The notes: generated from the sequence alone by a model not told the origin. 64,000 nucleotides of DNA from JAFGBI01 sp964454025 (GCA_964454025.1 CAYVRP010000014.1:1-64000), one strand, 5' to 3'. Positions 1-9,501 are shown, counted from the stretch's first letter. Numbers and translations: made by a program.

Positions 1-378
1 GACGGCGTCACCAAGCTGTACGGTCGTCGCTTCACCATCGAGGAGACGTTCCGCGACACCAAGGACATCCACTTCGGCCTCGGCCTTTCCGCCACCCACG
101 TGCACAACCCCGGCCGTCGCGACCGCCTCCTGATGCTGACCGCCATCGCCTACGTCCTGTTGGTCCTGCTCGGTGCCGCTGGCGAGCGCTGCGGCCTCGA
201 CCGGACCCTGAAGGTGAGCACGACCAAGAAGCGGACCCTCTCGCTGCTGAACCAGGGCAAGTACTGGTACAGCGCACTTGCCAACCTGCGCGAGGAACGG
301 CAGTTGATACTCCTGGAAGCCTACGACGCGGTGCTGCGCGAACAGGCCATCAGTCAGGAGGTTTTTGCCGTCCTGTGA
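1..378 (+). CDS. IS4-family transposase, C-terminal part (runs off the window start)
   Basis: The frame is open from base 1 and ends at TGA 376-378, leaving 125 residues of a longer protein. It would be the DDE transposase of an IS4-group insertion sequence, which cuts and rejoins the element ends. Near the start the residues Y7, R10, E14 and K21 have the exact spacing of the IS4 'Y-(2)-R-(3)-E-(6)-K' signature around the catalytic Glu (YGRRFTIEETFRDTK). This is followed by a hydrophobic segment (LLMLTAIAYVLLVLLGAAGE) typical of the family C-terminus. The catalytic Asp residues lie outside the window, so intactness cannot be judged. It converges on the CAP lipoprotein gene 86 bp downstream. 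Confidence 0.85.
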   Translation, partial: DGVTKLYGRRFTIEETFRDTKDIHFGLGLSATHVHNPGRRDRLLMLTAIAYVLLVLLGAAGERCGLDRTLKVSTTKKRTLSLLNQGKYWYSALANLREERQLILLEAYDAVLREQAISQEVFAVL

Positions 379-411
379 AGCTGAAGAATCAGGGGACGAT
401 TCCGGTATGAT
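1..411 (+). mobile_element. Right end of an IS4-type insertion sequence
   Basis: The transposase tail is followed by about 35 bp with an imperfect GGGGA...TCCCC dyad (about 396-418), which could lie at or near the terminal inverted repeat. The left end is outside the window, so neither the matching terminal repeat nor a target duplication can be seen. The boundary at about 411 is a guess. Confidence 0.45.
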
Positions 412-464
412 CCCCCAGGGCGCACCGCCCGGCACCGCGCGGCGTCCGCCGCGCCAGGCCCGCG

Positions 465-1343
465 TCAACGGAAGTTCTGGTTCGCCCAGATCTCGCCGTT
501 GGGCATTACGTAGAAGCCGCAGGCGACCTGCGTGTACTCGGTGCTCGACATGTTGATGTAGTGGCCGTGCTCGCTGAACGGCTCGCCGGGCCCCTCGTCC
601 CACATGCTCTGCAGACAGCCCTCGATCACACTGTCGACGTCGCGCCAGCCCGGGCAGGTGTTCTGCGCCCACTCGTCGCAGTCTCCGAAGTTCGCGTGGG
701 CACCCTCGGTCGAGTCGGCCGCGGCCTGCTCGTCGGTGCACGCCTCGGCGTCCACCCACTGCTCGTAGGGCGGCAGCCCCTCGGTGGCGCGGAAGGCGTT
801 GATGCGGGCCACGCAGTCGATGCGCGCCTGAGCGAACGGATCCTCGCCGGCGTCACCGCCGGAGCCCGCGGAGCTACCCCCGGTCGCGGCGCCGCCGGTG
901 ACCTGGCTGCCGCCGGCGGGCCCGCCGCAACCGCCGGTGGCGGTGCCGCCGATTTCTTCGTTGCCGCCGGCAGGCCAGCCGAAGCCTCCCGTAGCCGCGC
1001 CGCCAGTCCCGTTGCCACCAGTCACGGCGCCGCCGGTCGCGTCGCTGCCGCCCATGGGCCAGCCGAAGCCGCCGGTGGCCGCGCCCCCGGTGCCGACGGC
1101 GCTGCCCGTACCGGCAGTAACCGCTCCGGACTCACCAGTCGCGCCACCGGTCGCGGGGACGCCGCCCGTCGGGGCGCCGCCCCGGCTCGGGTCGACGCCG
1201 CCCGTGGTCATGCCGCCGGAGCCGCCCGCACCCCCGACGCCGCTCGCCGCGCCGCCGTCGTCGTCGCTCTCGTCCCCGCAGCCCGCGAGGACGCCGAGCA
1301 CCATCGCCCAACCCAGCACGACCCCGACCCAACGTCGCCGCAT
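465..1343 (-). CDS. Gly-rich lipoprotein with C-terminal CAP (SCP-like) domain
   Basis: A 292-aa exported protein. Start ATG 1343 is chosen because a strong ribosome site (GGAGG, 5 nt spacer) precedes it and a lipoprotein signal follows (MRRRWVGVV...VLAGC). Residues about 25-150 are a low-complexity Gly/Ala/Thr spacer with repeated 'ATGG' blocks. The last about 120 residues resemble a CAP/SCP domain (RINAFRATEGLPPY, then GHYINMSSTEYTQVACGFY) with several Cys that could form disulfides. CAP proteins are secreted with varied roles, including lipid binding and proteolysis-like activities, so no substrate is claimed. A 272-bp gap upstream, with no gene I can support, probably holds its promoter. 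It converges with the IS transposase. Confidence 0.75.
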   Translation of the reverse strand: MRRRWVGVVLGWAMVLGVLAGCGDESDDDGGAASGVGGAGGSGGMTTGGVDPSRGGAPTGGVPATGGATGESGAVTAGTGSAVGTGGAATGGFGWPMGGSDATGGAVTGGNGTGGAATGGFGWPAGGNEEIGGTATGGCGGPAGGSQVTGGAATGGSSAGSGGDAGEDPFAQARIDCVARINAFRATEGLPPYEQWVDAEACTDEQAAADSTEGAHANFGDCDEWAQNTCPGWRDVDSVIEGCLQSMWDEGPGEPFSEHGHYINMSSTEYTQVACGFYVMPNGEIWANQNFR

Positions 1344-1615
1344 GGAATCCTCCGGGTTCTGCGGGCAAGCCCGGGGACCAGAGGCCCCCGACCGGGCTCC
1401 CGACGAGGGAAGACCAGCGTGCCCGGACGCACGAGTCCAACGCACCACACCGAGGGAGTCACCGGACGGGCCCGTCAGAAGGCGGCAAGACGGAGGGCGC
1501 GGGGACGAGCGCCGAAGCGAGGACGAGATGCGTCATCCCGGGTCGGCTCTGGACAGGCGGTGGTGGCCCCGACGGCGCGGTCATCACCCACCGCGCGACG
1601 ATCGCGGCCGCGCGT

Positions 1616-4600
1616 TCACCGATCGTCGACGCAGGTGTAGCTGAGGATCCACTCCTCGAGCACGGCGCGGCCCGCGGCGGAGGAGCTCGGCACGAGCGCG
1701 GCCTCGAGCTCCACGAAGGGCTTCCGCGCTGCGCCCCCGAGCTGGTCGAACAGATTGCGTGGGCAGTCCGGTCGCGGCCCCCCGGGGCCGCACTCGGGCA
1801 GCTCGGCGGTGGCGCGCCCGAGCTCGACCCACTCCGCGTCCGCGAGCTCGCCCTCCCCCGCCGCGGCGCGGGCCGAGAAGACGATCTCGGCGCCGGGCTC
1901 GACCGCCGCGACCCACCCGAAGAACGCCCACTGGATCCCCTGGTTGGGCGGGCAGCTCGCGACGTACGTCTCGCGGTGGCTCGTCGCCTCGTACGGAATG
2001 GAACAGCCGACGCGGACCGAAACCCGCGCCGCCCCATCCGCCTGCACCGCGGCGCAGGTGTCCGGGCAGAGGGTCGCGCGGGTCGGGTCGTCGGCGTCGT
2101 CGAAGTACCAGCCCTCTCCGCAGTCGCCGGGGCCGTCGCGGCGCGGCAGCTCCACCGGGTCCCCGCCCGACCCCAGCGCGTAGGACACGACCGCGGAGCT
2201 GGGATCGAGGTATTCACCGTTGTCGATCGCGAAGTCGCAGCTCACGAGCTCGCGGGAGATGGAAGAGAGCGCGGCCAGCAGGTCGCTCCCGACGCTCGCG
2301 TCCTCGGTCACCACGAACGCGCCCCGGGTGCCGCCCGCGTGCGCGATGGTGTCGAGGGCGTCGAGATCGGCGCCGTCCATGCCGATCGTGTAGGTGAGGA
2401 TCCCGTGGTTGACGTAGCCGTCGAGGGCTACCTCGGCGATCTCGGCCGTGCTCTGCTCGCACTTCGTGGGCTCACCGTCGGTGACGAGGACGACGGCGTA
2501 GAGATCGTCCCGCTCGGCGCGTTGGGCGGCGATCAGGGCGTCCACCGCACCGCGCAGGGCCGGGTAGGTCGGCGTGTAGCCGCCGGGGGACACGGACTCG
2601 ATCGCGTTCACGAGGCGCGCCTCCTGGGGATCGGACGGGCCGGGTCCCAGCGTGGAGAGCGCGACCAGGGGGGTCTTGCAGGGCGCCGCGTCGCACTCGC
2701 CGACCGAGGGATCGCCGCAGCCGTCCCCGTGGGCGCCGCGCCCGTCGAGCGGGAAGAGCTCGAGCGCGACCGCGAGTCCGTCGGACTCCGGCGCGGTGAA
2801 GAACGCCTCGAGCGCGGCTACCGTCCCTGCCCAGCGAGCCCCGCGCATCGAGGCCGACTTGTCGAGCATCAGGTACAGGTTCACGCCGCGGAAGGAGGCG
2901 GTGGCGTCCGCCTCCGCGCAGAGCGGGACCTCGCAGTCGGCGTCTCCCGAGTACAGGCCCCAGTTGTCCAGGCGGCTGCACTCCGCCGGCGCGCCGGGGT
3001 CCGGCGGGTTGACCATGATCTCACGGTTGCCGTGCAGGTCGCAGGTCGTCACGCCGACGCAGCGCCCCGGCTCGATCGGCTCGGCGGTGAAGCACTCCTC
3101 GAGCTGCGGGTGATCCTGGTCCGGCGCCGCGTCCGGGTAGTGTCCGGAGTTGGCGGGGTAGTGGATCACCCGGATCCCCGCCTCGGCCGTGGCGGTGCCG
3201 TGATTGCAGATGGGCAGGGTCCCGCTGCACGGCACGCCCACCGCCAGGTCGATGTCGTCGCAGGCCTCGTTCGTCTGCCCGGGGAGCCACGGCGCGCAGA
3301 CGCCCGCCTCCGGTGCGGGGAGCTCGAGCGCGATGGGGCAGGTCAGCCCACAGTCGGAGGCGACCCGATCGCGGCACGCGCCGGACCAGCCGGTGACGCA
3401 GCAGGACGGGTTCGCCTGGCAGATCTTCGCGACACAGGGGTGGCAGCGCGCGTCGAGCGCGACGCCGTCCTCGTCGCAAGGGGAGTGCTCGCAGGTGGCT
3501 TCCGGACGCGCCGCGCACTCGGCGCCGCAGACCGTACCGACCATCGCCACGCAGGTTTCGTCCCAGGCCCGAGCGTCGCAGGCGCCGGCGCAGCGCTCGG
3601 CGTAGCGGGCGGCGCAAGCCGGTCCCCAGACGCCGGGCGGCCCCCCGTCGGGACCCGCGCCGTTAGGCGTGTAGCTCGCGTCCCGGGTGAGCAAGAGCTT
3701 GTCGGCGATGAAGCCGTCCTCGCGCATCCAGAGGTCGATGGTGTGCGGCCCGGCCGTGGGGACGTCGAGGTACGCCCGCGGCGCGCCCGCCGCCATCCTG
3801 TGCCCCACCCAGCCCTCCGCTGCGGTGAAGCCCGCGAGGCCCTCGCCGGACGCCGGGATGTCTCCGTCGAGGCCCACGTGGACCGAGTCGCTGGTGGCCA
3901 CCGTCGCGCCACCGGCGCGGCCGCGGACCCACGCGTAGTAGCGCCCCGCGCTCGGCAGCTCGACGTCGAACTCGAGCGACGGGGAGCTCAGCCGCTTGCT
4001 CGCGGCGTAAGTCTTGCCGTTGTCGGGCCCGGCTTGCATCACGGCGCCGTTCGACGCCGTGGACTCCGCCACCTCGCGGAAGTGTTGCGACGAGCGGGGG
4101 ATGTGCCGCGAGTGGTGCTCGGCCTCCCGCACCAGCGGATCGGCCCCGGCTGCAGCCTCGCCGCAGCAGTCGGGCAGCTCGGCGCAGACCTCCGCCACGC
4201 AGGGGTCGCAGTCCGCCTTGAGGGGGAGGCCCGCCGCGCAGGGGTCGTGCGCGCAGTCCCCGTCGTTGGCGCGGGCGCAGCAGCTCGGCCGCGCGGCGCA
4301 GATCATCCCCACGCAGGTCTGCTCGCCCGCGTCTGCGCCGCCGAGGTGCGTGTCCTCGCAGCCGGGGTCGAGCGCCGCGCCCGGATCGCACTTGCCATGC
4401 GCGCAAGCGGGTCCAGTGACGGGAGCGACGCAGCGGTGGTTCAGCTGGCAGTCGTAGGCGGAGCTGCAGGGCTCCACGAAGGCCTTGTCGACCAGCCCCT
4501 TGGCGCGCAGATCGTCCACCGAGCCGCCCGTCCAGGTGAAGATCGGCGACCCCCGCGTCGGCTCGATGGCCACCGCGGGCTCCTCGTAGTAGGCGCGGCA

Positions 4601-5002
4601 GGCCGGATCGCAGACGTTGCTCGCGCAGGGCTCGGGCTCGCCGAGGGCGCGCGCGCCGAGGCCCGCCGCGTCGACCGGGAGCGCGAAAGCCGTCAGCGCG
4701 GCGCCGCTGCAGCCCGTCCAGCTCCCCCCCTGGCAGCGCTCCGTCCCCTCGCGGCAGGTGACGACCCGCCCCTGCACCGCCAAGAGCTGGCCGCACGCGC
4801 GCTCGGCGCCGTCCTCGCAGGGGCCCCCGTCGCCGGTCTTCGGCGGCAGCTCGCCCGCCAGAAGGGATTCGAGCCGGGGCGGCGGCGGGGCCGCGGCGTC
4901 GTCGCCGGTGCATCCGCTGGTCGCGCCGAGCAAGGCGAGGAGCGCGGCCACACCGCCGCGGGCGATCAGCGACCTCGGGCCTGGGGTCGGGGAGAGGCGC
5001 AT
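1616..5002 (-). CDS. Large Cys-rich lipoprotein with CBM-like and von Willebrand A domains
   Basis: About 1128 aa. ATG 5002 opens a lipoprotein-like signal ending TSGC. An upstream ATG at 5074 with GAGG in front is an alternative that would place the signal internally. Residues about 90-280 are Cys-rich modules with repeated 'C..HDPC..G' patterns. About 294-446 looks like a galactose-binding CBM (EAEHHSRH... MREDGFIADKLLL). A second Cys-rich block follows. From about residue 708 there is a vWA domain with an intact MIDAS motif (LMLDKSASM) and VVLVTDGEP near 842. The tail (about 900-1128) is unassigned. vWA plus CBM suggests a surface adhesin or polysaccharide-binding protein; this is inference. 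It is divergent from the broken lipoprotein gene at 5171. Confidence 0.75.
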   Translation of the reverse strand: MRLSPTPGPRSLIARGGVAALLALLGATSGCTGDDAAAPPPPRLESLLAGELPPKTGDGGPCEDGAERACGQLLAVQGRVVTCREGTERCQGGSWTGCSGAALTAFALPVDAAGLGARALGEPEPCASNVCDPACRAYYEEPAVAIEPTRGSPIFTWTGGSVDDLRAKGLVDKAFVEPCSSAYDCQLNHRCVAPVTGPACAHGKCDPGAALDPGCEDTHLGGADAGEQTCVGMICAARPSCCARANDGDCAHDPCAAGLPLKADCDPCVAEVCAELPDCCGEAAAGADPLVREAEHHSRHIPRSSQHFREVAESTASNGAVMQAGPDNGKTYAASKRLSSPSLEFDVELPSAGRYYAWVRGRAGGATVATSDSVHVGLDGDIPASGEGLAGFTAAEGWVGHRMAAGAPRAYLDVPTAGPHTIDLWMREDGFIADKLLLTRDASYTPNGAGPDGGPPGVWGPACAARYAERCAGACDARAWDETCVAMVGTVCGAECAARPEATCEHSPCDEDGVALDARCHPCVAKICQANPSCCVTGWSGACRDRVASDCGLTCPIALELPAPEAGVCAPWLPGQTNEACDDIDLAVGVPCSGTLPICNHGTATAEAGIRVIHYPANSGHYPDAAPDQDHPQLEECFTAEPIEPGRCVGVTTCDLHGNREIMVNPPDPGAPAECSRLDNWGLYSGDADCEVPLCAEADATASFRGVNLYLMLDKSASMRGARWAGTVAALEAFFTAPESDGLAVALELFPLDGRGAHGDGCGDPSVGECDAAPCKTPLVALSTLGPGPSDPQEARLVNAIESVSPGGYTPTYPALRGAVDALIAAQRAERDDLYAVVLVTDGEPTKCEQSTAEIAEVALDGYVNHGILTYTIGMDGADLDALDTIAHAGGTRGAFVVTEDASVGSDLLAALSSISRELVSCDFAIDNGEYLDPSSAVVSYALGSGGDPVELPRRDGPGDCGEGWYFDDADDPTRATLCPDTCAAVQADGAARVSVRVGCSIPYEATSHRETYVASCPPNQGIQWAFFGWVAAVEPGAEIVFSARAAAGEGELADAEWVELGRATAELPECGPGGPRPDCPRNLFDQLGGAARKPFVELEAALVPSSSAAGRAVLEEWILSYTCVDDR

Positions 5003-5170
5003 CTGGTCACGTGGAGAGTGCCCCGCGCCCCGGCTGGCTGGGCAGCGGCAGAGGGAGAGGAGCAACCCTCTCATTCTGCCTCATCGAGTGACAGAGCTCC
5101 AGCGCTCGGGGCCGGCGGTTCCCCGCCCGCCGACCGAGAGCTTCCCGGGCGCGTGCCACACGTCTTCGAC

Positions 5171-5933
5171 GTGCCGGGGCGAACGATCGTCGCTGTGTCG
5201 GCGGTCGCGGTGTGCGTCCTCGCCGCCTGCGGAGGTCGGGTGGAGCGCGATCGCTCGGTCGTGGCGCCCGCCGCGCGGGGTGGGGAGCCGGGTGACGAGG
5301 GCGGCGCCGCAGGCTGGCTCGCTTCGGGCGGCGGCGCAGTGGGGGAGGGAGGTGCCGATGCCGCGCGCCACCGCGCCATCTGCGGGGGGCGAGCCGGGCG
5401 GTGGTGCCGCCGGGGACGGAGGGCTCGAGCCGGCGCCGGTGGGCGGGAGCGCGGGCGCAGCGAGCCCGCCCGCCGGCTGCAGCGACGGCGCGCTCGACGG
5501 CGAGGAGGACTGCGAGGACGGCAATCGCGAGGCGGGCGACGGCTTCGGCCCCGACTGCCGCTACGAGGCCAGCCTCTGCGGCGACGGCGTGATCGACCCG
5601 GGCGAGAGCGGCGACGACGGGAACGGCCAGGCTGGTGACGGGTGTGGTCCGCGCTGCGGGGAGGAGTCCTGCTGGGCCTGCACGCTGAGCTGCACGGAGG
5701 CCCTGATCCACCCCTGCGGCTGCGGCAACGGGATGCTGGAGCGGGGCCCGGAGTGCGACGACGGCGACCTCGCGGACGGCGACGGCTGCGACGTCGCCTG
5801 CCGGCTCGAAACCGACTGCGGCGACGCGATCTCGCAGGCCGAGTTCGGCGAGGAGTGCGACGACCGCAACGACGTCGACGGCGACTGCTGCGACCGCGCC
5901 TGCCGCGCGAGCGGCCGCGGCGGCCCGCGCTGA
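5171..5933 (+). pseudogene. Frameshifted Cys-rich lipoprotein with DUF4215-type repeats
   Basis: Two frames read as one broken gene. GTG 5171 opens a good lipoprotein signal ending VLAAC and a Gly/Ala-rich spacer, but this frame degenerates after about 5380. One base over, an open frame picks up the same kind of spacer and then Cys repeats of the myxobacterial DUF4215 type (CGDGVIDPGE, CGNGMLERGPECDDGD, GDGCD) up to TGA 5931-5933. A single +1 shift between about 5340 and 5390, a stretch with G-runs, would restore about 250 residues. Either the gene is broken or the assembly has an indel in the G-run. Such proteins are surface lipoproteins of unknown role. Confidence 0.65.
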
Positions 5934-5996
5934 AGGAGCAGGACCGCGCGCCGCGCGGACCCCGCGCTGCCGCGGCGCCGCGCGCGGCCCTGCTCC

Positions 5997-7994
5997 TCAC
6001 CGCGCGGGGGGCCTGCTCGCCGGAGGCGCAGGCTCCGTCGACGCGGGCGACGTCGCCCCGGGCGGGGCGGCGCTCCGCGCCGGGTAGGTGAGCCCGAAGC
6101 CGAACGGGAAGAGGGGATCGTATTGCGGGTCCCCGACGTTGAGGGGCAGGTCCGCGCTCGTGCGCGGCCAGGAGTGGCCGAGGCGTCCGGTCGCGGGCGC
6201 CAGGCCGAAGAGCACGTCGGCGACGCCCCCGCCCTCGGTGCCCGGGAGCCACGCGACGGCGACCGCGTCCGCGTGGTCGAGCGCGTCGCCGAGCACGAGC
6301 GGTCGCCCTGCGACCAACACCACGACCAGCGGTATCCCGAGCGCGGCCAGGCGCCCCACGCGGGCCACGTCGTCCGGAGAGAGCTCGACGCTGGGGCGGT
6401 CCCCAGCGCCCTCGGCGTAGGGCTCGGCCTCGCCGACGACCGCGATGATCGCGTCCGCGCCCGCCGCGCCAGCGTCGTCGAGCGAGAAGGTCACCTGGGT
6501 GGTGGCGCCGACGACCTCGCGGATCCCCTCGCCGATCGTGGTGCCGGGGGTGGGGCGGCCGCGCCGTCCCTGCCAGTCGATCGTCCACCCCCCGCACTGG
6601 CTGCCGAGATCCTGGGCGATGACGCCGACCACGTGCACCCGCGGGAGATCGGTCGCGAGCGGCAGCAGCCCGCCCTCGTTCTTGAGCACGACCACCGACT
6701 GTCGCACCGCGCGGCGCGCGATCTCGCGGTGGGCGGCGCCGCCGAAGTCGCGCGCGAGCTCGGCGGGGGCGGCCGGGGCGGCGGCGAAGCGATCCGGCGC
6801 GAGCAGCCCCTGCGCGCACTTGACCGCGAGGATGCGGCGCGCGGCCTCGTCGAGGCGGCGCTCGGGGATGCGGCCCGCCGCGACCAGGCGGGCGATCGTC
6901 GCCACCAGCTCGGCTGGTTGCCGGGACGCCATGAACATGTCGACCCCAGCGGTGAGGGACGCGACGAGGCTCGCCTCGCGATCCGGTGAGATCCGCTCCA
7001 TCCCCTGCCAATCGGAGACGACGAAGCCGCGGAAGTCGAGCTCCCCCTTGAGCACGTCGGTGAGGAGCGGGCCGTGGCAGTGCATCGGCACCCCGTTCAC
7101 GGAGCTGAAGCTCGCCATCACGGTGCCGACCTGGGCGGCGATGGCGGCGCGGTACGGCGGCAGGTGGATGCGGCGGAGCTCCTCGTCGGTGAGGACGGCG
7201 TCGCCCTGGTCGACCCCGCCGCGGGTCCCGCCGTCGGCGACGAAGTGCTTGGCGCAAGCGAGCACCGAGGGTCGGGCGGCGCCCGGCGCCTCGCCCTGGA
7301 GCCCCCGGATCAACGCCGCGCCCAGGCGTGCGACCAGCTCGGGCTCCTCGCCGAAGGCCTCGTAGGTGCGGCCCCAGCGCTCGTCTCGCGCCACGGCGAG
7401 GACGGGCGCGAAGGTCCAGTCGATCCCGGTCGCCGCGACCTCCCGGGCGGTGACGCGACCGACCTGCTCGACCAGCGCGGCGTCCCCCGTGGCGCCCAGG
7501 CCGATCGCGTGCGGAAAGAGCACCGCTCCCTCGACGTTGTTGTGCCCGTGGACGGCGTCGATGCCATAAAGGAGCGGGATCCCCGCGCTCGATCGGAGTG
7601 AGCCGGCGCGCACCGCCGCGACGAGATTGAACCACGCCGTCCGGTCGTTGGCCGCCGGATCCGACCCGCCGCCGCTGAGGACGGAGCCGAACTCGAGCGC
7701 GCCGATCGATTCCGGAGCGCCGAGCTGCTTCAGATCGGGCTGCACGAGCTGCGCCGCCTTCTGCTCCGGCGACAGCCGGGCCAGCAGCGCGTCCGCGCGC
7801 TCGAGGCAGGCCGCCGACGGCCAGGCTCCTTCCTTGGCCACGAGCCTCACGGCCGCGGACCGTGGTGGCAGGCAGGGGAGGCTCGCCGCGGGCGTCGTGG
7901 GGGAGCGGGCGCCGCGCGCGCAGGCCGTGGCGACCAGCGTCCCCGCCAGCAAGAGCAGCGTGGCCCTGGGATCGGGGCGAAGTCGGGTGACCAT
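5997..7994 (-). CDS. Glycoside hydrolase family 3 (beta-glucosidase-like) lipoprotein
   Basis: A 665-aa secreted enzyme expected to release terminal beta-linked sugars from oligosaccharides outside the cytoplasm. ATG 7994 is chosen because the lipoprotein signal MVTRLRPDPR...LVATAC starts there; an upstream GTG at 8030 is possible. The N-terminal barrel has classical GH3 landmarks: GIPLLYGIDAVHGHNN, DWTFAPVLAVARDERWGRTYEAFGEEP (seen in pieces), CAKHF, and FVVSDWQGM with the predicted nucleophile Asp near residue 328. The second alpha/beta sandwich domain follows (VVVLKNEGGLLPL, WLPGTEGGGVADVLFG, PLFPFGFGLTY). The length fits the family. It stands alone between a broken lipoprotein gene and a divergent membrane protein gene. 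Confidence 0.88.
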   Translation of the reverse strand: MVTRLRPDPRATLLLLAGTLVATACARGARSPTTPAASLPCLPPRSAAVRLVAKEGAWPSAACLERADALLARLSPEQKAAQLVQPDLKQLGAPESIGALEFGSVLSGGGSDPAANDRTAWFNLVAAVRAGSLRSSAGIPLLYGIDAVHGHNNVEGAVLFPHAIGLGATGDAALVEQVGRVTAREVAATGIDWTFAPVLAVARDERWGRTYEAFGEEPELVARLGAALIRGLQGEAPGAARPSVLACAKHFVADGGTRGGVDQGDAVLTDEELRRIHLPPYRAAIAAQVGTVMASFSSVNGVPMHCHGPLLTDVLKGELDFRGFVVSDWQGMERISPDREASLVASLTAGVDMFMASRQPAELVATIARLVAAGRIPERRLDEAARRILAVKCAQGLLAPDRFAAAPAAPAELARDFGGAAHREIARRAVRQSVVVLKNEGGLLPLATDLPRVHVVGVIAQDLGSQCGGWTIDWQGRRGRPTPGTTIGEGIREVVGATTQVTFSLDDAGAAGADAIIAVVGEAEPYAEGAGDRPSVELSPDDVARVGRLAALGIPLVVVLVAGRPLVLGDALDHADAVAVAWLPGTEGGGVADVLFGLAPATGRLGHSWPRTSADLPLNVGDPQYDPLFPFGFGLTYPARSAAPPGATSPASTEPAPPASRPPAR

Positions 7995-8204
7995 CTGCCG
8001 AGCAGTAGCGTGGTCGGTGCCAGGCGTCACGCCCGCGGCTACCCCAGCGCCGCGCTCCCCCGGGGGCGGGAAGGGACCGCGAGGGGTCGCCGAGCGGGAG
8101 GGCGGGGCGGGCGTACCGCCAGTGGTTCACCCCGCGGAGCGCTCCCCGCGGGGTGGCGGCGCCTTTCTGCGCAACTCGGCCTTGGTGGTGCCGACCTGGC
8201 TGAC

Positions 8205-8690
8205 ATGGCTGACATGACCCACCGAAGACGAAGGCGCCGCCGCCCCGATTCTCCCCCGTCGCTCGCCGAAACCCGTCTCCGGATCCCCAGGTGGCTCATC
8301 TACTCCTTGGCGGCGTTCGGGCTCGGCTCCATCGCGCTGGTGCTCTTCGGCATCGTCGGGGTCTTCGCTGCGCTCAAGCAGTCCGACGCCTACCGCACCT
8401 CGCTCGCGTTCGTCGTGGAGCACCCCGCAGTGGTGGCGCGCCTGGGGGAGCCCATCAAGAGCGGCCTCTTCCCGACGGGGAGCATCCAGAAGACGGGCCC
8501 GTACGGGCGCGCCGAGCTCTCGTTCAGCGTCAACGGTCCTCGCGGCGGTGGGACCGCGCTCGTCCGCTCCTCGCGGGACGGCGTGCGGTGGGTGGTCGAG
8601 GACGCGCGCCTCGTCATCGACGACGGCGTCGTCGAGCTGCTCCCCCCACGCCCGTCGTCCCTCGCTGCGACGCCAGGCGGCTTTCGCTGA
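8205..8690 (+). CDS. Single-pass membrane protein with Coa1/Tim21-like domain
   Basis: About 161 aa; ATG 8205 and ATG 8214 are both possible and neither has a clear ribosome site. A basic Arg-rich N-terminus (RRRRRRRP) is followed by one membrane helix (WLIYSLAAFGLGSIALVLFG, about residues 32-55). The C-terminal about 100 residues have the pattern of the cytochrome-oxidase-assembly Coa1 family: A..V..HPAVVARLGEPIK, then G.AELSFSVNGPRGGGTALV and a terminal strand. In mitochondria Coa1 helps cytochrome oxidase assembly; bacterial members are mostly uncharacterised. The family assignment is by pattern only. It is divergent from the GH3 gene with about 210 bp between the starts. Confidence 0.6.
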   Translation: MADMTHRRRRRRRPDSPPSLAETRLRIPRWLIYSLAAFGLGSIALVLFGIVGVFAALKQSDAYRTSLAFVVEHPAVVARLGEPIKSGLFPTGSIQKTGPYGRAELSFSVNGPRGGGTALVRSSRDGVRWVVEDARLVIDDGVVELLPPRPSSLAATPGGFR

Positions 8691-8721
8691 GCGCGCCCGG
8701 GCGCCCCAAGCAATCCTGCCG

Positions 8722-9501
8722 CTACCGCAGCGCCTCGCGCACCCGGGCGGCGTGGGGAGAGCGCGGGTAGCGCGCGAGCAAGGTGGTCGCGGCGGCCTCG
8801 GCCTCACCTCGCCGTCCGAGGGCGACGAGGGCCTCGACCTCGAGCACCGCGCGCTCCTCGGCGAGCTCGCCCGCGGGAAACTCGCGCGCCGCCGCGCGCA
8901 GGACCGCCAGCGCAGCGGCGCCGTCGCCGGCGCGGAGCACCGCGCGCGCCTCGGCGACCCGGCGCGCCTCGGCCGAGAGGGCGTCGTCGGCGAGCGCTAC
9001 GGTGACGCTCGGGGCCTCGCGGCCCGCGGCCGCGGCGGACAGCGGCGCCTGCTCCTGCGGCGCGGGGGCCGTTCCGAGGATCCCGGCGGGCGCCGCCGAA
9101 ACCGCGAGCGCGGCGGGGGTGGCCGGCGCTCCGCCCGCCGGCGCGGCCACCAGGCGGGCGCTGGTGCCGCCCACGAAGAGGACGCCGAGCCCGAGCGAGA
9201 AGCCGACCAGGGCCGTCTTGACCAGGGCACCGGCGGAGAGCGTGGCGCCCGCCCCGGTGGCGAGCGTCGCGCCGCCGCTTCCCGCCGGTGCCGCGGCGCC
9301 CGGGGGCGCCGCCGGGCCGAGATCCCCGCCCGCCGAGCCGCCGGCCGTGGGCGGCAGGTCCGGGGGGAGCGCCGCGACGATCGCACGCCAGAGCTCTTCG
9401 GCGGCGCCCGGCGGCGGCGCCAGCCGGGCGCCGGCGTCGAGCACGCGCCGTGCCGCCTCGTCGAGCGAGCCGGAGTCGAGCAGGCGGATCGGGTCGGTCA
9501 T
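8722..9501 (-). CDS. Probable membrane-bound anti-sigma factor / sigma partner
   Basis: A 259-aa protein whose ATG overlaps the stop of the ECF sigma gene (ATGA), so translation is probably coupled. The ribosome site AGGAGGT lies 6 nt upstream, inside the sigma gene. The N-terminal about 50 residues are helical (MTDPIRLLDSGSLDEAARRV), followed by a Pro/Ala/Gly linker and one membrane helix (LVKTALVGFSLGLGVLFVGG, about 105-125). A periplasmic part ends in a TPR-like helical tail (AVLEVEALVALGRRGEAEAA). Position, overlap and topology point to an anti-sigma factor that holds the sigma at the membrane. No zinc-binding anti-sigma motif (HxxxCxxC) is seen, so the mechanism is open. Confidence 0.7.
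   Translation of the reverse strand: MTDPIRLLDSGSLDEAARRVLDAGARLAPPPGAAEELWRAIVAALPPDLPPTAGGSAGGDLGPAAPPGAAAPAGSGGATLATGAGATLSAGALVKTALVGFSLGLGVLFVGGTSARLVAAPAGGAPATPAALAVSAAPAGILGTAPAPQEQAPLSAAAAGREAPSVTVALADDALSAEARRVAEARAVLRAGDGAAALAVLRAAAREFPAGELAEERAVLEVEALVALGRRGEAEAAATTLLARYPRSPHAARVREALR

Noticed and set aside
1976..5638. A 1220-codon open frame on the + strand opposite the vWA lipoprotein
   Set aside because: It is the mirror of a GC-rich gene: Arg/Gly/Ala-rich, no domain, no ribosome site. Only its last part (from GTG 5171) makes sense, as the start of the frameshifted lipoprotein.
5071..8130. A 1019-codon minus-strand open frame over the GH3 gene
   Set aside because: It is a different frame of the GH3 region, made of Arg/Gly/Ala runs. 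The GH3 frame carries all the family motifs.
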